Shown: piece after piece, positions 29,518 to 38,588 of the stretch
Layout of the letters: each line of letters opens with the position of its first letter
Position numbering within the stretch: position 1 is the stretch's first letter
DNA from: an uncultured Alphaproteobacteria bacterium
GTDB taxonomy: Bacteria; Pseudomonadota; Alphaproteobacteria; Micropepsales; Micropepsaceae
Length of the DNA stretch: 64,000 nucleotides
Direction of reading: 5' to 3'
Assembly (NCBI GenBank): GCA_903897605.1
Contig: CAIUCH010000054.1
Location: forward strand, 1 to 64,000
The notes under the pieces: generated by a model
Seen by the model: the letters and a program-made list of their open reading frames with translations, nothing else
Told to the model about the DNA's origin: nothing
The model's database searches: none
Position numbers and translations under genes: made by a program

Positions 29518-29549
29518 GCCATCGGACCGGGGTTTTCCGGTCCGATGGC
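29518..29549. repeat. perfect 13-bp inverted repeat upstream of the DUF2141 gene
   Basis: GCCATCGGACCGG and CCGGTCCGATGGC flank GGTTTT. The stem is GC-rich and perfect. It could be a second terminator after mdh, a 5' UTR hairpin of the DUF2141 gene, or an operator. Confidence 0.6.
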
Positions 29550-29576
29550 GCCGATATAGCTATCAAATAAGACTTT

Positions 29577-29597
29577 AAAAGCCCGTAACGGGCCTTT
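29577..29597 (-). terminator. intrinsic terminator after mdh
   Basis: On the minus strand, GCCCG-TTA-CGGGC followed by TTTTA starts within a few nt of the mdh stop codon; A-tract upstream and T-tract downstream fit a classical terminator. Confidence 0.8.
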
Positions 29598-30599
<1,002 letters not shown>

Positions 30600-30648
30600 C
30601 TACCTAGCCTTTGGCAGGGGCGCGGGCAAGCTGACAATTATTCCCAGA

Positions 30649-31953
30649 CTAATCCGCAACGATCCGGACAAAGCCCATCGCGCCATGGGCGCCGCCGCCA
30701 TAGGGAGCGGTTGGCGAGGATGGCGTGAAATCAAAGGCATAGAGACCGCCCAGGCCGAATTTGAGGTGATCCGCCAGCCGCCAGTCGTGAATGGCGCCAA
30801 ACGACATTTTGCCTGCGCCGCGAACCGCCGCCCCCGGAACCAGCTCATTGCTGCCGATGCTTTCGCCCCGGCCGAACAAGGTCCAGGCATCGTCCGGACG
30901 ATATTCCGCTTCCAGCAGGCCCGCGCTTTCGTCGCTCCCATCGGAGAGATGCTTGTTGCCGAACGCCAAGGTGGCGGCGACGGCGCCGAAGGAAAACTGA
31001 TTGTAATAGGTGGCGCTGGCAGTGAGGCGGCGTTGGTCGATCATTGGCGTCAGTAGTTCCGGACTTTTCAGATATCCGCCGGATACCTGCAGAGACCAAT
31101 GCGGATCGGGATTGAAGGAGAGCCGCACGGCGGTGGAATCGAATCGCGCGGAATCGAAATTGAAGCGGAACTGGTCGGGCTCGCGGCCGGTGAATTGTGA
31201 AGCTTCCAGCTTCCAGTCCTCATGCACCCAGCCCAATGTCACCACGCCGAACGTGACATGGGTGGAATCCAGCCAGTGATGGCTGATCGGGGTCTCCGGA
31301 ATATCCTCGCCGGAAATGCGATGCATATAGGCCGAGGGTCCCAGCGCCGGCTCGCCCGGATAGCCGAAATAGACAAAGACATTGTCGCTTTGATTCAAGC
31401 GATGACTGAGGCTGGCCGCCAGCTCCATGAACAGATCATGCGGATGCTGACGGTCCACCAGGGGCGTGGTGCCATCCGCGGTTTCGCCGGTCGCCAGCAG
31501 CAAGGGATAGCCGCGCCGTCCCATGAAGGGATCGATGCTCATCATGGCATGCAGACCCAGCGTATCGTCGCTGTCGAGCGGCTTGGTCGCCATCGCCATC
31601 ACCATCCCCGCGGCAAAGGCATCGTTCCCGCCACGCGGACCGCTCTGGCTGTCGGCGATGCCCAGCGCACGGCCATGCAGCATCACCATCCAATCATCCA
31701 CCATCAGATGAATGCCGGAATGCGGCGCCGCGTCCGGCTGCCAACTTGTGCCGGAGGCTTCGCGCGACATGGAATAAAAACCATAGGCGCCCGTCATCGG
31801 CATCGCCATGTTCATGGCTGGCATATCGTTGCGGGGCATTTCCATGCCGGGCATGTTGCCGCCTTGCGGCATGTTCATTCCGCCCATGCTCTGCGCCAGC
31901 GCGGGCGTCGAAGCGGCCAGCAGAATAGAAAGAAGAAAAGAAATTCTCGCCAT
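30649..31953 (-). CDS. predicted outer-membrane protein with Met-rich N-terminus
   Basis: 434 residues from ATG 31953, which follows the HU terminator. A signal peptide (MARISFLLSILLAASTPALA) is followed by a segment with 11 Met in about 33 residues (MGGMNMP, GMEMPRNDMP). The remainder alternates aromatic and polar residues (DWKLEASQF, WSLQVSGGYL, WTLFGRGESI), as in a beta-barrel, and ends in Asp rather than an aromatic residue. Met-rich segments often bind Cu(I), so a copper-related role is possible. No cop or pco gene is adjacent and I assign no name. Confidence 0.8.
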   Translation of the reverse strand: MARISFLLSILLAASTPALAQSMGGMNMPQGGNMPGMEMPRNDMPAMNMAMPMTGAYGFYSMSREASGTSWQPDAAPHSGIHLMVDDWMVMLHGRALGIADSQSGPRGGNDAFAAGMVMAMATKPLDSDDTLGLHAMMSIDPFMGRRGYPLLLATGETADGTTPLVDRQHPHDLFMELAASLSHRLNQSDNVFVYFGYPGEPALGPSAYMHRISGEDIPETPISHHWLDSTHVTFGVVTLGWVHEDWKLEASQFTGREPDQFRFNFDSARFDSTAVRLSFNPDPHWSLQVSGGYLKSPELLTPMIDQRRLTASATYYNQFSFGAVAATLAFGNKHLSDGSDESAGLLEAEYRPDDAWTLFGRGESIGSNELVPGAAVRGAGKMSFGAIHDWRLADHLKFGLGGLYAFDFTPSSPTAPYGGGAHGAMGFVRIVAD

Positions 31954-32002
31954 GCCGCGACGCTGCGATAGTGCTCGCGCCCATGCAAGTGACATCGCGC
32001 CA

Positions 32003-32035
32003 AAGAAAAAGGCCGAGCGCAACGCGCCCAGCCTT
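32003..32035 (-). terminator. intrinsic terminator after HU gene
   Basis: A GGCTGGGCGC/GCGCTCGGCC stem with loop GTT and two mismatches is followed on the minus strand by TTTTTCTTT. It also has TTTTCTT on the other strand. It lies about 20 nt after the HU stop codon. Confidence 0.8.
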
Positions 32036-32057
32036 TTCTTCGTTCATGAAAACGATG

Positions 32058-32387
32058 TTAGATCGCTTCCTTCAATTCCTTGGAGGCGCGGAACGCGACC
32101 TTCTTGGATGCCTTGATCTTGATCGCTTCGCCCGTCGCGGGGTTGCGGCCCATACGCGGACCGCGCTTGCGCACGACCAGAATGCCCAGACCGTTGAGAC
32201 GGATGCGGGCGCCCTTCTTGAGATGCTTGGTGATCAAGCCAATCACGTCTTCCAGCATTGCATTGGCGCTCTTTTGCGAGAGTTCATGCTTCTCGGCGAG
32301 CTGGCTGGCGAGCTGACGGGTGGAAACGGTTTCGACTTTAACGGCGGCTTTGGTGGCTGTAACGGCGGCTTTGGTGGCTGTTGCCAT
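32058..32387 (-). CDS. HU-family DNA-binding protein
   Basis: 109 residues, about 18 longer than standard HU. The core begins about residue 20 (VSTRQLASQLAEKHELSQKS), with KKGARIRLNGLGILVVRKR and the arm GPRMGRNPATGEAIKIKASK, the DNA-gripping beta ribbon. The extra N-terminus ATKAAVTATKAAVK comes from a perfect 21-bp tandem duplication. A nucleoid-associated role is inferred from the family; IHF is unlikely because the extension and arm are HU-like. GAGGGA lies about 8 nt upstream. Confidence 0.92.
   Translation of the reverse strand: MATATKAAVTATKAAVKVETVSTRQLASQLAEKHELSQKSANAMLEDVIGLITKHLKKGARIRLNGLGILVVRKRGPRMGRNPATGEAIKIKASKKVAFRASKELKEAI
32340..32381 (-). repeat. perfect 21-bp tandem duplication within the HU gene
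   Basis: 32340-32360 and 32361-32381 are identical; each encodes the heptad ATKAAVT/K on the minus strand, so the frame is kept. Confidence 0.9.
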
Positions 32388-32464
32388 TGGGATTGTCCCT
32401 CTTAACGAATCAACGATAAGCCCGAATTTACTGCATTTTCCGCGATTCCAAGTGGCCCAATAGC

Positions 32465-32490
32465 AAAAAAGCCCCGAAAAACCGGAGCTT
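32465..32490 (-). terminator. second terminator downstream of rplS
   Basis: Minus-strand AAGCTCCG and CGGGGCTT (one G:U-type mismatch) with a short loop are followed by TTTT. It works in tandem with the hairpin at 32517-32540. Confidence 0.65.
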
Positions 32491-32516
32491 TCTGCATTTT
32501 TTTGTCGATAAGCGCG

Positions 32517-32540
32517 AAAAGCCCGAAAACAGGGGCTTTT
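32517..32540 (-). terminator. first terminator downstream of rplS
   Basis: Minus-strand AAAAGCCCC and GGGCTTTT form a stem 5 nt past the rplS stop codon, ending in TTTT. Confidence 0.75.
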
Positions 32541-32545
32541 TCGGA

Positions 32546-32953
32546 TCAGTTGGCCTCGGGGCCGGCATTCTCGACGCGCTCGGAGATGCGCGCCGATTTG
32601 CCGGTGCGGCCGCGCAGATAATAGAGCTTGGCGCGGCGCACCTTGCCCTTGCGCACCACCACCACCGAATCCACCAGCGGCGAATAGATCGGGAAAACGC
32701 GTTCCACGCCTTCGCCATAGGAGATTTTGCGGACTGTAAAGGCCTCGTTCAGGCCCGATCCCTGGCGGGCAATGCAGACGCCTTCGAAGGCCTGCAGGCG
32801 TTCGCGGGTTTTGTTCTGCTTGGTCTTCTCGTCAAAGGAGACGTCCACCACCTTGACGTTGACCTTCAACGTGTCGCCGGGACGAAAGCTGGGCAGGGGC
32901 TTGGCGCGGACAGCCGTCATCTGCTCGGCTTCGAGCGTCTGCAAAAGGTTCAT
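32546..32953 (-). CDS. rplS: 50S ribosomal protein L19
   Basis: 135 residues from ATG 32953 (GGAG about 9 nt upstream); an upstream ATG at 33025 overlaps trmD and lacks family similarity. The conserved [15 protein letters not shown] and [19 protein letters not shown] segments are followed by [15 protein letters not shown] and [20 protein letters not shown]. It is the last gene of ffh-rpsP-rimM-trmD-rplS and ends in tandem terminators. Confidence 0.98.
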   Translation of the reverse strand: MNLLQTLEAEQMTAVRAKPLPSFRPGDTLKVNVKVVDVSFDEKTKQNKTRERLQAFEGVCIARQGSGLNEAFTVRKISYGEGVERVFPIYSPLVDSVVVVRKGKVRRAKLYYLRGRTGKSARISERVENAGPEAN

Positions 32954-33005
32954 GGCGGCAATCTCCGTACGGCTTTCAAGCCAAAGTGAAGGCGCGGCGT
33001 ATAGC

Positions 33006-33707
33006 CTAGCGCTTGTGCTTTTCATAGAGGGTCCAGAGGTCCGGGCGGCGGACCTTGGTCAGGGCTTCGGCCTGGGACAGCCGCCAGCGGCTTATTTCCT
33101 TGTGATTTCCTTGGGTTAGGACCTCCGGAATGGTCCGCTCCTCGAACGCCTGCGGCCGGGTGAAATGGGGATATTCCAACAGCCCCACCCCGAAGCTTTC
33201 CTCTTCGGTCGAAGCCTGGTCCCCCAGCACCCCGGGGATCAGGCGAACCGTGGCTTCGATCAGCGCCATGGCGGCGATCTCGCCGCCCGCCAGCACGAAA
33301 TCGCCCAGCGAGATTTCCTCGATCGCGCGGGCCTCGATCACCCGTTGGTCCAGGCCCTCGAAACGGCCGCAGAACAGGACCGCGCCGGGACCGGAGGCGA
33401 GTTCCCGCACCCGCGCCTGGGTAAGCGGCGCGCCCCGTGGCGAAAGATAAATCAGCGGGCGGCCGCCACGATCCACCGCATCGATCGCCGCCGCCGCGAC
33501 ATCGGCCCGCATCACCATGCCGGGACCGCCGCCTGCCGGGGTGTCGTCCACCGTACGATGCTTGCCGAGGCCATGGTCGCGGATGTCGCGCACCTCCAGC
33601 GACCAGAGCCGGTTCGCCAGCGCCTTGCCCGGCAGCGACACGCCCAAAGGGCCGGGGAACATGTCTGGGAAAAGGGTCAGGACGGTGGCGGACCAGCTAT
33701 TCGACAT
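33006..33707 (-). CDS. trmD: tRNA (guanine-N1)-methyltransferase TrmD
   Basis: 233 residues from ATG 33707; it methylates G37 of tRNAs to prevent frameshifting. SPOUT knot motifs are [33 protein letters not shown] and [19 protein letters not shown]. It starts [14 protein letters not shown], as usual. The frame is open to 33782, but that part derives from the inverted copy of the rimM end. It lies 72 nt after rimM, 52 nt before rplS. Confidence 0.97.
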   Translation of the reverse strand: MSNSWSATVLTLFPDMFPGPLGVSLPGKALANRLWSLEVRDIRDHGLGKHRTVDDTPAGGGPGMVMRADVAAAAIDAVDRGGRPLIYLSPRGAPLTQARVRELASGPGAVLFCGRFEGLDQRVIEARAIEEISLGDFVLAGGEIAAMALIEATVRLIPGVLGDQASTEEESFGVGLLEYPHFTRPQAFEERTIPEVLTQGNHKEISRWRLSQAEALTKVRRPDLWTLYEKHKR

Positions 33708-33764
33708 GGGAAAGACCTGTGGCTCCCTCGCGGGCGAAGACGCTGACGCTATCGCCCGCTCGGC

Positions 33765-33805
33765 GACGAAGGCAATGATCACTCAACGTGATCATTGCCT
33801 TCGTC
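33765..33805. repeat. perfect 18-bp inverted repeat built on the rimM 3' end
   Basis: 33765-33782 and 33788-33805 are exact inverted copies with a 5-nt loop. One arm is rimM coding sequence (the codons before HVE-stop); the other lies past the stop codon. No T-run follows on the minus strand, so it is not a standard terminator. Confidence 0.85.
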
Positions 33806-34297
33806 GTCTTCCGGCACAGCAACCACGATGCGTCCGGCCGCAATGTCGATGGTGGGCACGGTCTCGCGGGTGAAGGCGAGCAGAATGCTGTCGCCATCGG
33901 AACGCAGAATTTCCATCACATCGCTGGCGCCGTAATTGTGGATGGCCGCGACCTTGCCCAGCATGCGGCCTTCGCTGTCCTGCGCTTCCAACCCGATCAG
34001 GTCGGCGTGATAGAATTCTTCCTGCGCCGTTGCGGGCAAGGCATCGCGCCCGATGAACAACTCGGTGCCCTTGAGGGCTTCGGCGGCATTGCGGTCGGTG
34101 ACGCCGGAAAAGGAAATCACCGCCTCGCCCGGTTTGCCCGGGCGAAAGTCGGTGATCTCGTAGGTCTTGCCCCGCGCATCGCGGAGCGGCCCATAAGACG
34201 GCAGCGCTTCAGGCGCCTCGGTGAAGAGCTTGACCTTCACCGCACCCTGCAGGCCCTGCGCGCCGATGACGGCGGCGAGAAGAACCTCCTTGCTCAT
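33779..34297 (-). CDS. rimM: 16S rRNA processing protein RimM
   Basis: 172 residues. RimM binds S19 and helps 30S maturation. The N-terminal domain begins [20 protein letters not shown]; the C-terminal PRC barrel has [18 protein letters not shown] and [17 protein letters not shown]. It lies between rpsP and trmD. The tail [10 protein letters not shown] is acidic, and its DNA forms one arm of a perfect inverted repeat. Confidence 0.96.
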   Translation of the reverse strand: MSKEVLLAAVIGAQGLQGAVKVKLFTEAPEALPSYGPLRDARGKTYEITDFRPGKPGEAVISFSGVTDRNAAEALKGTELFIGRDALPATAQEEFYHADLIGLEAQDSEGRMLGKVAAIHNYGASDVMEILRSDGDSILLAFTRETVPTIDIAAGRIVVAVPEDDEGNDHVE

Positions 34298-34335
34298 AGG
34301 CTAGGCACCTTCTTCGCTTCGCTCGGGGAGGGGCA

Positions 34336-34373
34336 AGTTTTTCTAGGCTCGCTGACGCTCGCCAAGAAAAACT
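34336..34373. repeat. hairpin between rpsP and rimM
   Basis: AGTTTTTCTAGGC (34336-34348) and GCCAAGAAAAACT (34361-34373) pair at 12 of 13 positions with a 12-nt loop. It starts inside the rpsP stop codon. There is no T-run beyond the stem, so it may tune read-through between the two genes or protect mRNA. Confidence 0.7.
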
Positions 34374-34722
34374 AAGCCGACGCTTCTTCCGCGGCCTTGG
34401 CGGCTGCGGCAGCGCGCTCCTGCGCCTTCTTCTTCGGAATAGCCTTTTGCGGATTGTTGTGCACCCGGGCCTTCACCACGCCGGCCTTGGCGAGGAATTT
34501 GTGCACCCGGTCCGACGCCACGGCGCCCTTGGCGATCCAGACCTTGGCCTGGTCGAGGTCCAGCTTCAGGCGGTCGGCATGATCCGACGGCAGCAGCGGA
34601 TTGTAGAAACCGATCTTCTCGATGAAGCGGCCATCGCGCGGCGAGCGCGAATCCGAGATCACGATATTGTAGTGCGGGCGTTTCTTGGTGCCGCCGCGGG
34701 CCAGACGAATGCGCAGTGCCAT
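34372..34722 (-). CDS. rpsP: 30S ribosomal protein S16
   Basis: 116 residues. It begins [20 protein letters not shown] and contains [20 protein letters not shown], the S16 signature. The C-terminal tail (about 85-116) is rich in Lys and Ala, longer than E. coli S16 but usual for alphaproteobacteria. It follows ffh by 48 nt. Confidence 0.98.
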   Translation of the reverse strand: MALRIRLARGGTKKRPHYNIVISDSRSPRDGRFIEKIGFYNPLLPSDHADRLKLDLDQAKVWIAKGAVASDRVHKFLAKAGVVKARVHNNPQKAIPKKKAQERAAAAAKAAEEASA

Positions 34723-34770
34723 GTTGTTCTTTCCTTGCAGTTAAACGGTTAAATCCAATTCGTTTTCAAT

Positions 34771-36153
34771 TTATCGCCGCGGAAACATTCCGGGCGGCAA
34801 TCCACCGGGCATTCCGCCGCCCATTCCCCCTTGGCCGGGCATCATCGGCATGCGGCCGCCCTTGCCCATCTTCTTCATCATGTCCGCCATCTGGCGATGC
34901 ATCTTCATCAGCTTGTTGACGTCCGAGACATCGACCCCGGCGCCGGCCGCGATGCGTTTGCGGCGCGAGCCATTGATCACATCGGGATCGGAACGCTCCG
35001 TCTTGGTCATCGACTGAATGATGGCTTCCTGGCGGGTGAGGACCTTGTCGTCCAGGCCCGCCGCTTCCAACTGGCCCTTGATCTTGCCCACGCCGGGCAG
35101 CATGCCGAGCACGCCCTTCATGCCGCCAAGCTTTTTCATCTGATTGAGCTGCGAAGCCAGGTCGTTCATGTCGAACTGACCTTTCTTCATCTTGGCGGCG
35201 AGCTTTTCCGCTTCCTGCTTGTCGAAAGACTCGGCGGCCTTCTCGACCAGCGACACCACATCGCCCATGTCGAGAATGCGGGCGGCGACGCGGTCGGGAT
35301 GGAAGGCTTCCAGCGCGTCCAGCTTTTCGCCCGCGCCCAGGAACTTGATCGGCGCGCCGGTGACGCTGCGCATCGACAGCGCCGCGCCGCCGCGGGCATC
35401 GCCATCGACGCGGGTGAGGATGATGCCGGTGAGACGCAACCGGTCGTTGAAGTTCTTGGCGATATTGACCGCGTCCTGGCCGGTCAGGCTGTCGGCGACC
35501 AGAAGGGTTTCGTGCGGATTGGTGGCGGCCTTGATGCTGGCGACTTCCGCCATCAGCTGCTCGTCGATCGACTGACGGCCGGCGGTGTCGAGAATGAGAA
35601 CGTCGTAACCGCCGACCTTGGCGGAGGCCAAGGCGCGCCTGGCGATAGCGACGGGATCCTGACCGGCGATGACGGGAAGCGTGGCGACACCCGCCTGTTC
35701 GCCCAGCACGCGCAGCTGTTCCATGGCGGCGGGACGGTTGACGTCCAGCGAAGCCATCAGCACGCGTTTCTTCTCGCGGGTCTGCAGCATCAGGCCCAGC
35801 TTGGCGGAGGTGGTGGTCTTGCCCGAACCTTGCAGACCCACCATCAGGATCGGCGCGGGCGGGCTGCCCAGCGACAAAGCGGCATTCTGCGCACCCAAGG
35901 TCTCCACCAGCACGTCATGGACAATCTTGATGACTTGCTGACCGGGGGTGACCGAGCGGATGACATTCTCGCCGATTGCCCGGGGACGGACTTTTTCGAT
36001 GAAATCCTTCACCACCGGCAAGGCGACATCGGCCTCGATCAGGGCAGTGCGCACTTCGGCCAATGCCGCATCGACATCGCTCTCGCTGAGCGCGCCGCGC
36101 CCGCGAAGCTTGTCGAATACGCCGCCGAGGCGGGATTGAAGCGATTCAAACAA
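34771..36153 (-). CDS. ffh: signal recognition particle GTPase Ffh
   Basis: 460 residues from a TTG codon at 36151-36153 (read FESLQSRLGGVFDKLRGRG), with GGAG 8 nt upstream; ATG starts farther up would add a proline-rich leader unlike the family. The N domain is followed by the GTPase domain: GLQGSGKTTTSAKLG, DTAGRQSIDEQLM and TRVDGDARGGAALS. The Met-rich M domain (about 300-460) ends in a Gly/Met/Pro tail. Ffh binds signal sequences and 4.5S RNA; its receptor FtsY is encoded at 40662. Confidence 0.97.
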   Translation of the reverse strand: MFESLQSRLGGVFDKLRGRGALSESDVDAALAEVRTALIEADVALPVVKDFIEKVRPRAIGENVIRSVTPGQQVIKIVHDVLVETLGAQNAALSLGSPPAPILMVGLQGSGKTTTSAKLGLMLQTREKKRVLMASLDVNRPAAMEQLRVLGEQAGVATLPVIAGQDPVAIARRALASAKVGGYDVLILDTAGRQSIDEQLMAEVASIKAATNPHETLLVADSLTGQDAVNIAKNFNDRLRLTGIILTRVDGDARGGAALSMRSVTGAPIKFLGAGEKLDALEAFHPDRVAARILDMGDVVSLVEKAAESFDKQEAEKLAAKMKKGQFDMNDLASQLNQMKKLGGMKGVLGMLPGVGKIKGQLEAAGLDDKVLTRQEAIIQSMTKTERSDPDVINGSRRKRIAAGAGVDVSDVNKLMKMHRQMADMMKKMGKGGRMPMMPGQGGMGGGMPGGLPPGMFPRR

Positions 36154-36174
36154 ACTCAATTCTCCAAACAGTTT

Positions 36175-36332
36175 CGCCCCAGGGGGCGCCACGCGCTGCC
36201 TGGGGGCGATCCTTCGCGCCGGGCGAAGGACCGGAAAGGCCTTTGGTCTTTCCGGAAACGGCCGGGTTTTAGGCTGTGAGGAGCGATTTGCCAAGGGCAA
36301 ATGTAACGGTCCAGTGGACCGTTGCAAGCAAC
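36175..36332. repeat. cluster of consecutive short inverted repeats
   Basis: The gap before ffh holds five or six hairpins in a row: CGCCCC/GGGGCG-type (about 36175-36208), TCCTTCG/CGAAGGA (36210-36230), CCGGAAAG/CTTTCCGG (36231-36255), ATTTGCC/GGCAAAT (36286-36302), AACGGTCC/GGACCGTT (36305-36323) and GTTGC/GCAAC (36321-36332). Four of them are perfect. No reading frame is supported here. Confidence 0.75.
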
Positions 36333-36366
36333 GAACGCCCGGAGCGCAAGCGGAGGGTGGCCAAAT

Positions 36367-38499
36367 TCAGCCTTTTAACCCCAATTTCTCGGCCAGATAG
36401 ACGAAGCTCAGGCCCCACATCTCCGCCGCCTGCTTATGGTCGGCGGCGGCGGCATGGCCACCATCGGTATTCTCATAGAACAGGACTTCGTGTCCTTGGG
36501 CTTGCATCCTGGCCGCCATCTTGCGGGCATGCACCGGCGTGACGCGGTCGTCGCTGGTGGCGGTGACGAAGAAGACCGGGGGATATTTCACGCCCGCTTT
36601 CACATTCTGGTACGGCGAATAGGTGAGCAGATAAGCGCGCTCGTCCGGCTTGGCGGGATCGCCATACTCGCCCTCCCACGACGCGCCCGCGCCGATATGG
36701 GTATAGGCCAGCATGTCCACCAGCGGCACCTGGCACACCACCGCCCCGAACAGATCGGGCCGCTGCACCATCACGGTGGAAACCAGCAGCCCGCCATTGG
36801 AGCCGCCCATCATGCCCAATTGCCTGGGCGTGGTCAGGCCGCGCTTTTCCAGATCCTGCGCCACCGCCGCGAAATCGTCATAGGCGCGCTGACGGTTGAG
36901 TTTGGTCGCCGCCTCATGCCAGGCCGGGCCGAACTCGCCGCCGCCCCGAATATTGGCCACGACATAAATGCCGCCATGGGTCAGCCACAGCCGCCCGAAA
37001 TTGGCGGAATAGCCCGGTGTCAGCGAAATCTCGAAGCCGCCATAGCCATACAGCACGGTCGGCGCGGGGCCGTTCAATTGTTTGGGCCGCGTCACAAAGT
37101 AAGGAATCTTGGTGCCGTCCTTCGACACCGCCTCGAACTGTTCGGTGACAAGACCGGACGCATCGAACCGTGCCGGCAATGACTTGATCGGCTTGGGCGG
37201 CGCGTCGCGGCCCGCGTCGTAGGCATAGAGCGTGGTCGGTGTCAGGTAGTTCTGGAAATTGAACTGCGCCTGGGTTCCATAGTCATTGACCGAAACGATA
37301 CCGGGGGTGCCGCCTGAGGGCAAAGGTATCGTCTCGCGCACCCAATGATCGCCATCGACATCCCCTTGGCGGAATTTGATCACCTGACCCACGACATTGT
37401 CGAAGATCGCGGCATAGACCAGGTCTCCGGACGCCGCGACCTGCTCGACCGAGGCGCGCGGGCCTGGGGCATACAGCAGCCGCACGCGCGGCGCGGCGCC
37501 AGTCTTGAGAAAGGGGTCCAGGGCCAGCGAAATCAGCGCACCCTTGGGCCAGGTCTTGCCGCCAGTGTTCCAGTCGGCACGCAAACTCACGATCAGATGC
37601 TTGGAATCGCCGGACGCCAGGCCCTGGACAATCGCGGATAGCGGCAACGGCAGTTTCAAAGTGCTGCCGTCTTCGCGCAGCCAGGAATATTCGCTCTCGA
37701 AAAAACTGACTGCCCGGTTGATCAGGGCATCATGCGATTTGCGGCTGTCGAAGGTGGCGGCTTGCGAGGCGACGTCGCTGGCTTTGCCTTCAAACACGGT
37801 GCGGGCCGCACCGACCGCTTCGCCGCGATGCCAAAGCTTGACGATGCGCGGATAACCGGAGGCGGTGAGCGAACCGGGACCGAAATCGCTATCGAACAAG
37901 ATGCGGTCATTGCCCCACCAGCTGGCATCACTTTTGGCTTCGGAAAGCGCAAAGCCCTTGGCATCGAATGCCTTGCCGCCGATGTCGAATTCGCGGATCA
38001 CCACCGCGTCGCCGCCGCCGCGCGACAGCCGGATCAGGGCGCGCTGTTCATTGGGGCTGACACCAGCGCCTTCGAAGACCCAGTTTTCCTTATCCGTTTT
38101 CGCCAGCGCATCGACATCCAAAAGAATTTCCCAGCGCGGATTGGGATTGGCGTAATCGGCGATGATCGTGCGCCGCCATACGCCCTTGGGATTTTTCGCG
38201 TCCTGCCAGAAATTATAGACATAACCATGATCCAGGCCGCCGGTGGGAATGCGGTCGGGCGCATCCATGACCTGAAGCACGCTGTCGTAATTCTTCTGGT
38301 AGCGCGGATCGGCCTTCAGCACCGCCAGCGATTTCTTGTTCTGCTCGGCCACCCAGGCCAGCGGCTTTTCGCCATGAACATCCTCGAGCCAGACATAAGG
38401 ATCGGCTGCAGTGTCAGTTTTTGGGGCGGTCACGGCATGAACTCCGGAACAAAAAAAGGAGAGGAACAACAGGATCGTCGCGGTCAGGCGCACAGACAT
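36367..38499 (-). CDS. prolyl oligopeptidase family serine peptidase (S9)
   Basis: 710 residues with a signal peptide (cleavage about residue 22, after VHA). The N-terminal beta-propeller domain starts DPYVWLEDVHGEKPLAWV, the POP signature. The catalytic domain has the nucleophile Ser567 in GMMGGSNGGLL, Asp651 in DDRVTPVHA and His682 in DGGHAAA. It cleaves after proline in short peptides; export suggests periplasmic peptide degradation. It is a single gene followed by the hairpin cluster. Confidence 0.95.
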   Translation of the reverse strand: MSVRLTATILLFLSFFCSGVHAVTAPKTDTAADPYVWLEDVHGEKPLAWVAEQNKKSLAVLKADPRYQKNYDSVLQVMDAPDRIPTGGLDHGYVYNFWQDAKNPKGVWRRTIIADYANPNPRWEILLDVDALAKTDKENWVFEGAGVSPNEQRALIRLSRGGGDAVVIREFDIGGKAFDAKGFALSEAKSDASWWGNDRILFDSDFGPGSLTASGYPRIVKLWHRGEAVGAARTVFEGKASDVASQAATFDSRKSHDALINRAVSFFESEYSWLREDGSTLKLPLPLSAIVQGLASGDSKHLIVSLRADWNTGGKTWPKGALISLALDPFLKTGAAPRVRLLYAPGPRASVEQVAASGDLVYAAIFDNVVGQVIKFRQGDVDGDHWVRETIPLPSGGTPGIVSVNDYGTQAQFNFQNYLTPTTLYAYDAGRDAPPKPIKSLPARFDASGLVTEQFEAVSKDGTKIPYFVTRPKQLNGPAPTVLYGYGGFEISLTPGYSANFGRLWLTHGGIYVVANIRGGGEFGPAWHEAATKLNRQRAYDDFAAVAQDLEKRGLTTPRQLGMMGGSNGGLLVSTVMVQRPDLFGAVVCQVPLVDMLAYTHIGAGASWEGEYGDPAKPDERAYLLTYSPYQNVKAGVKYPPVFFVTATSDDRVTPVHARKMAARMQAQGHEVLFYENTDGGHAAAADHKQAAEMWGLSFVYLAEKLGLKG

Positions 38500-38588
38500 G
38501 GCGGCTCCCGGGTTGGAGGACCAGCTTTGCGAATTTTGCCGTGCCTCGGCAATGGCAAAAGCCGTCCGCGCCCCCTATAAGGCGCCTG

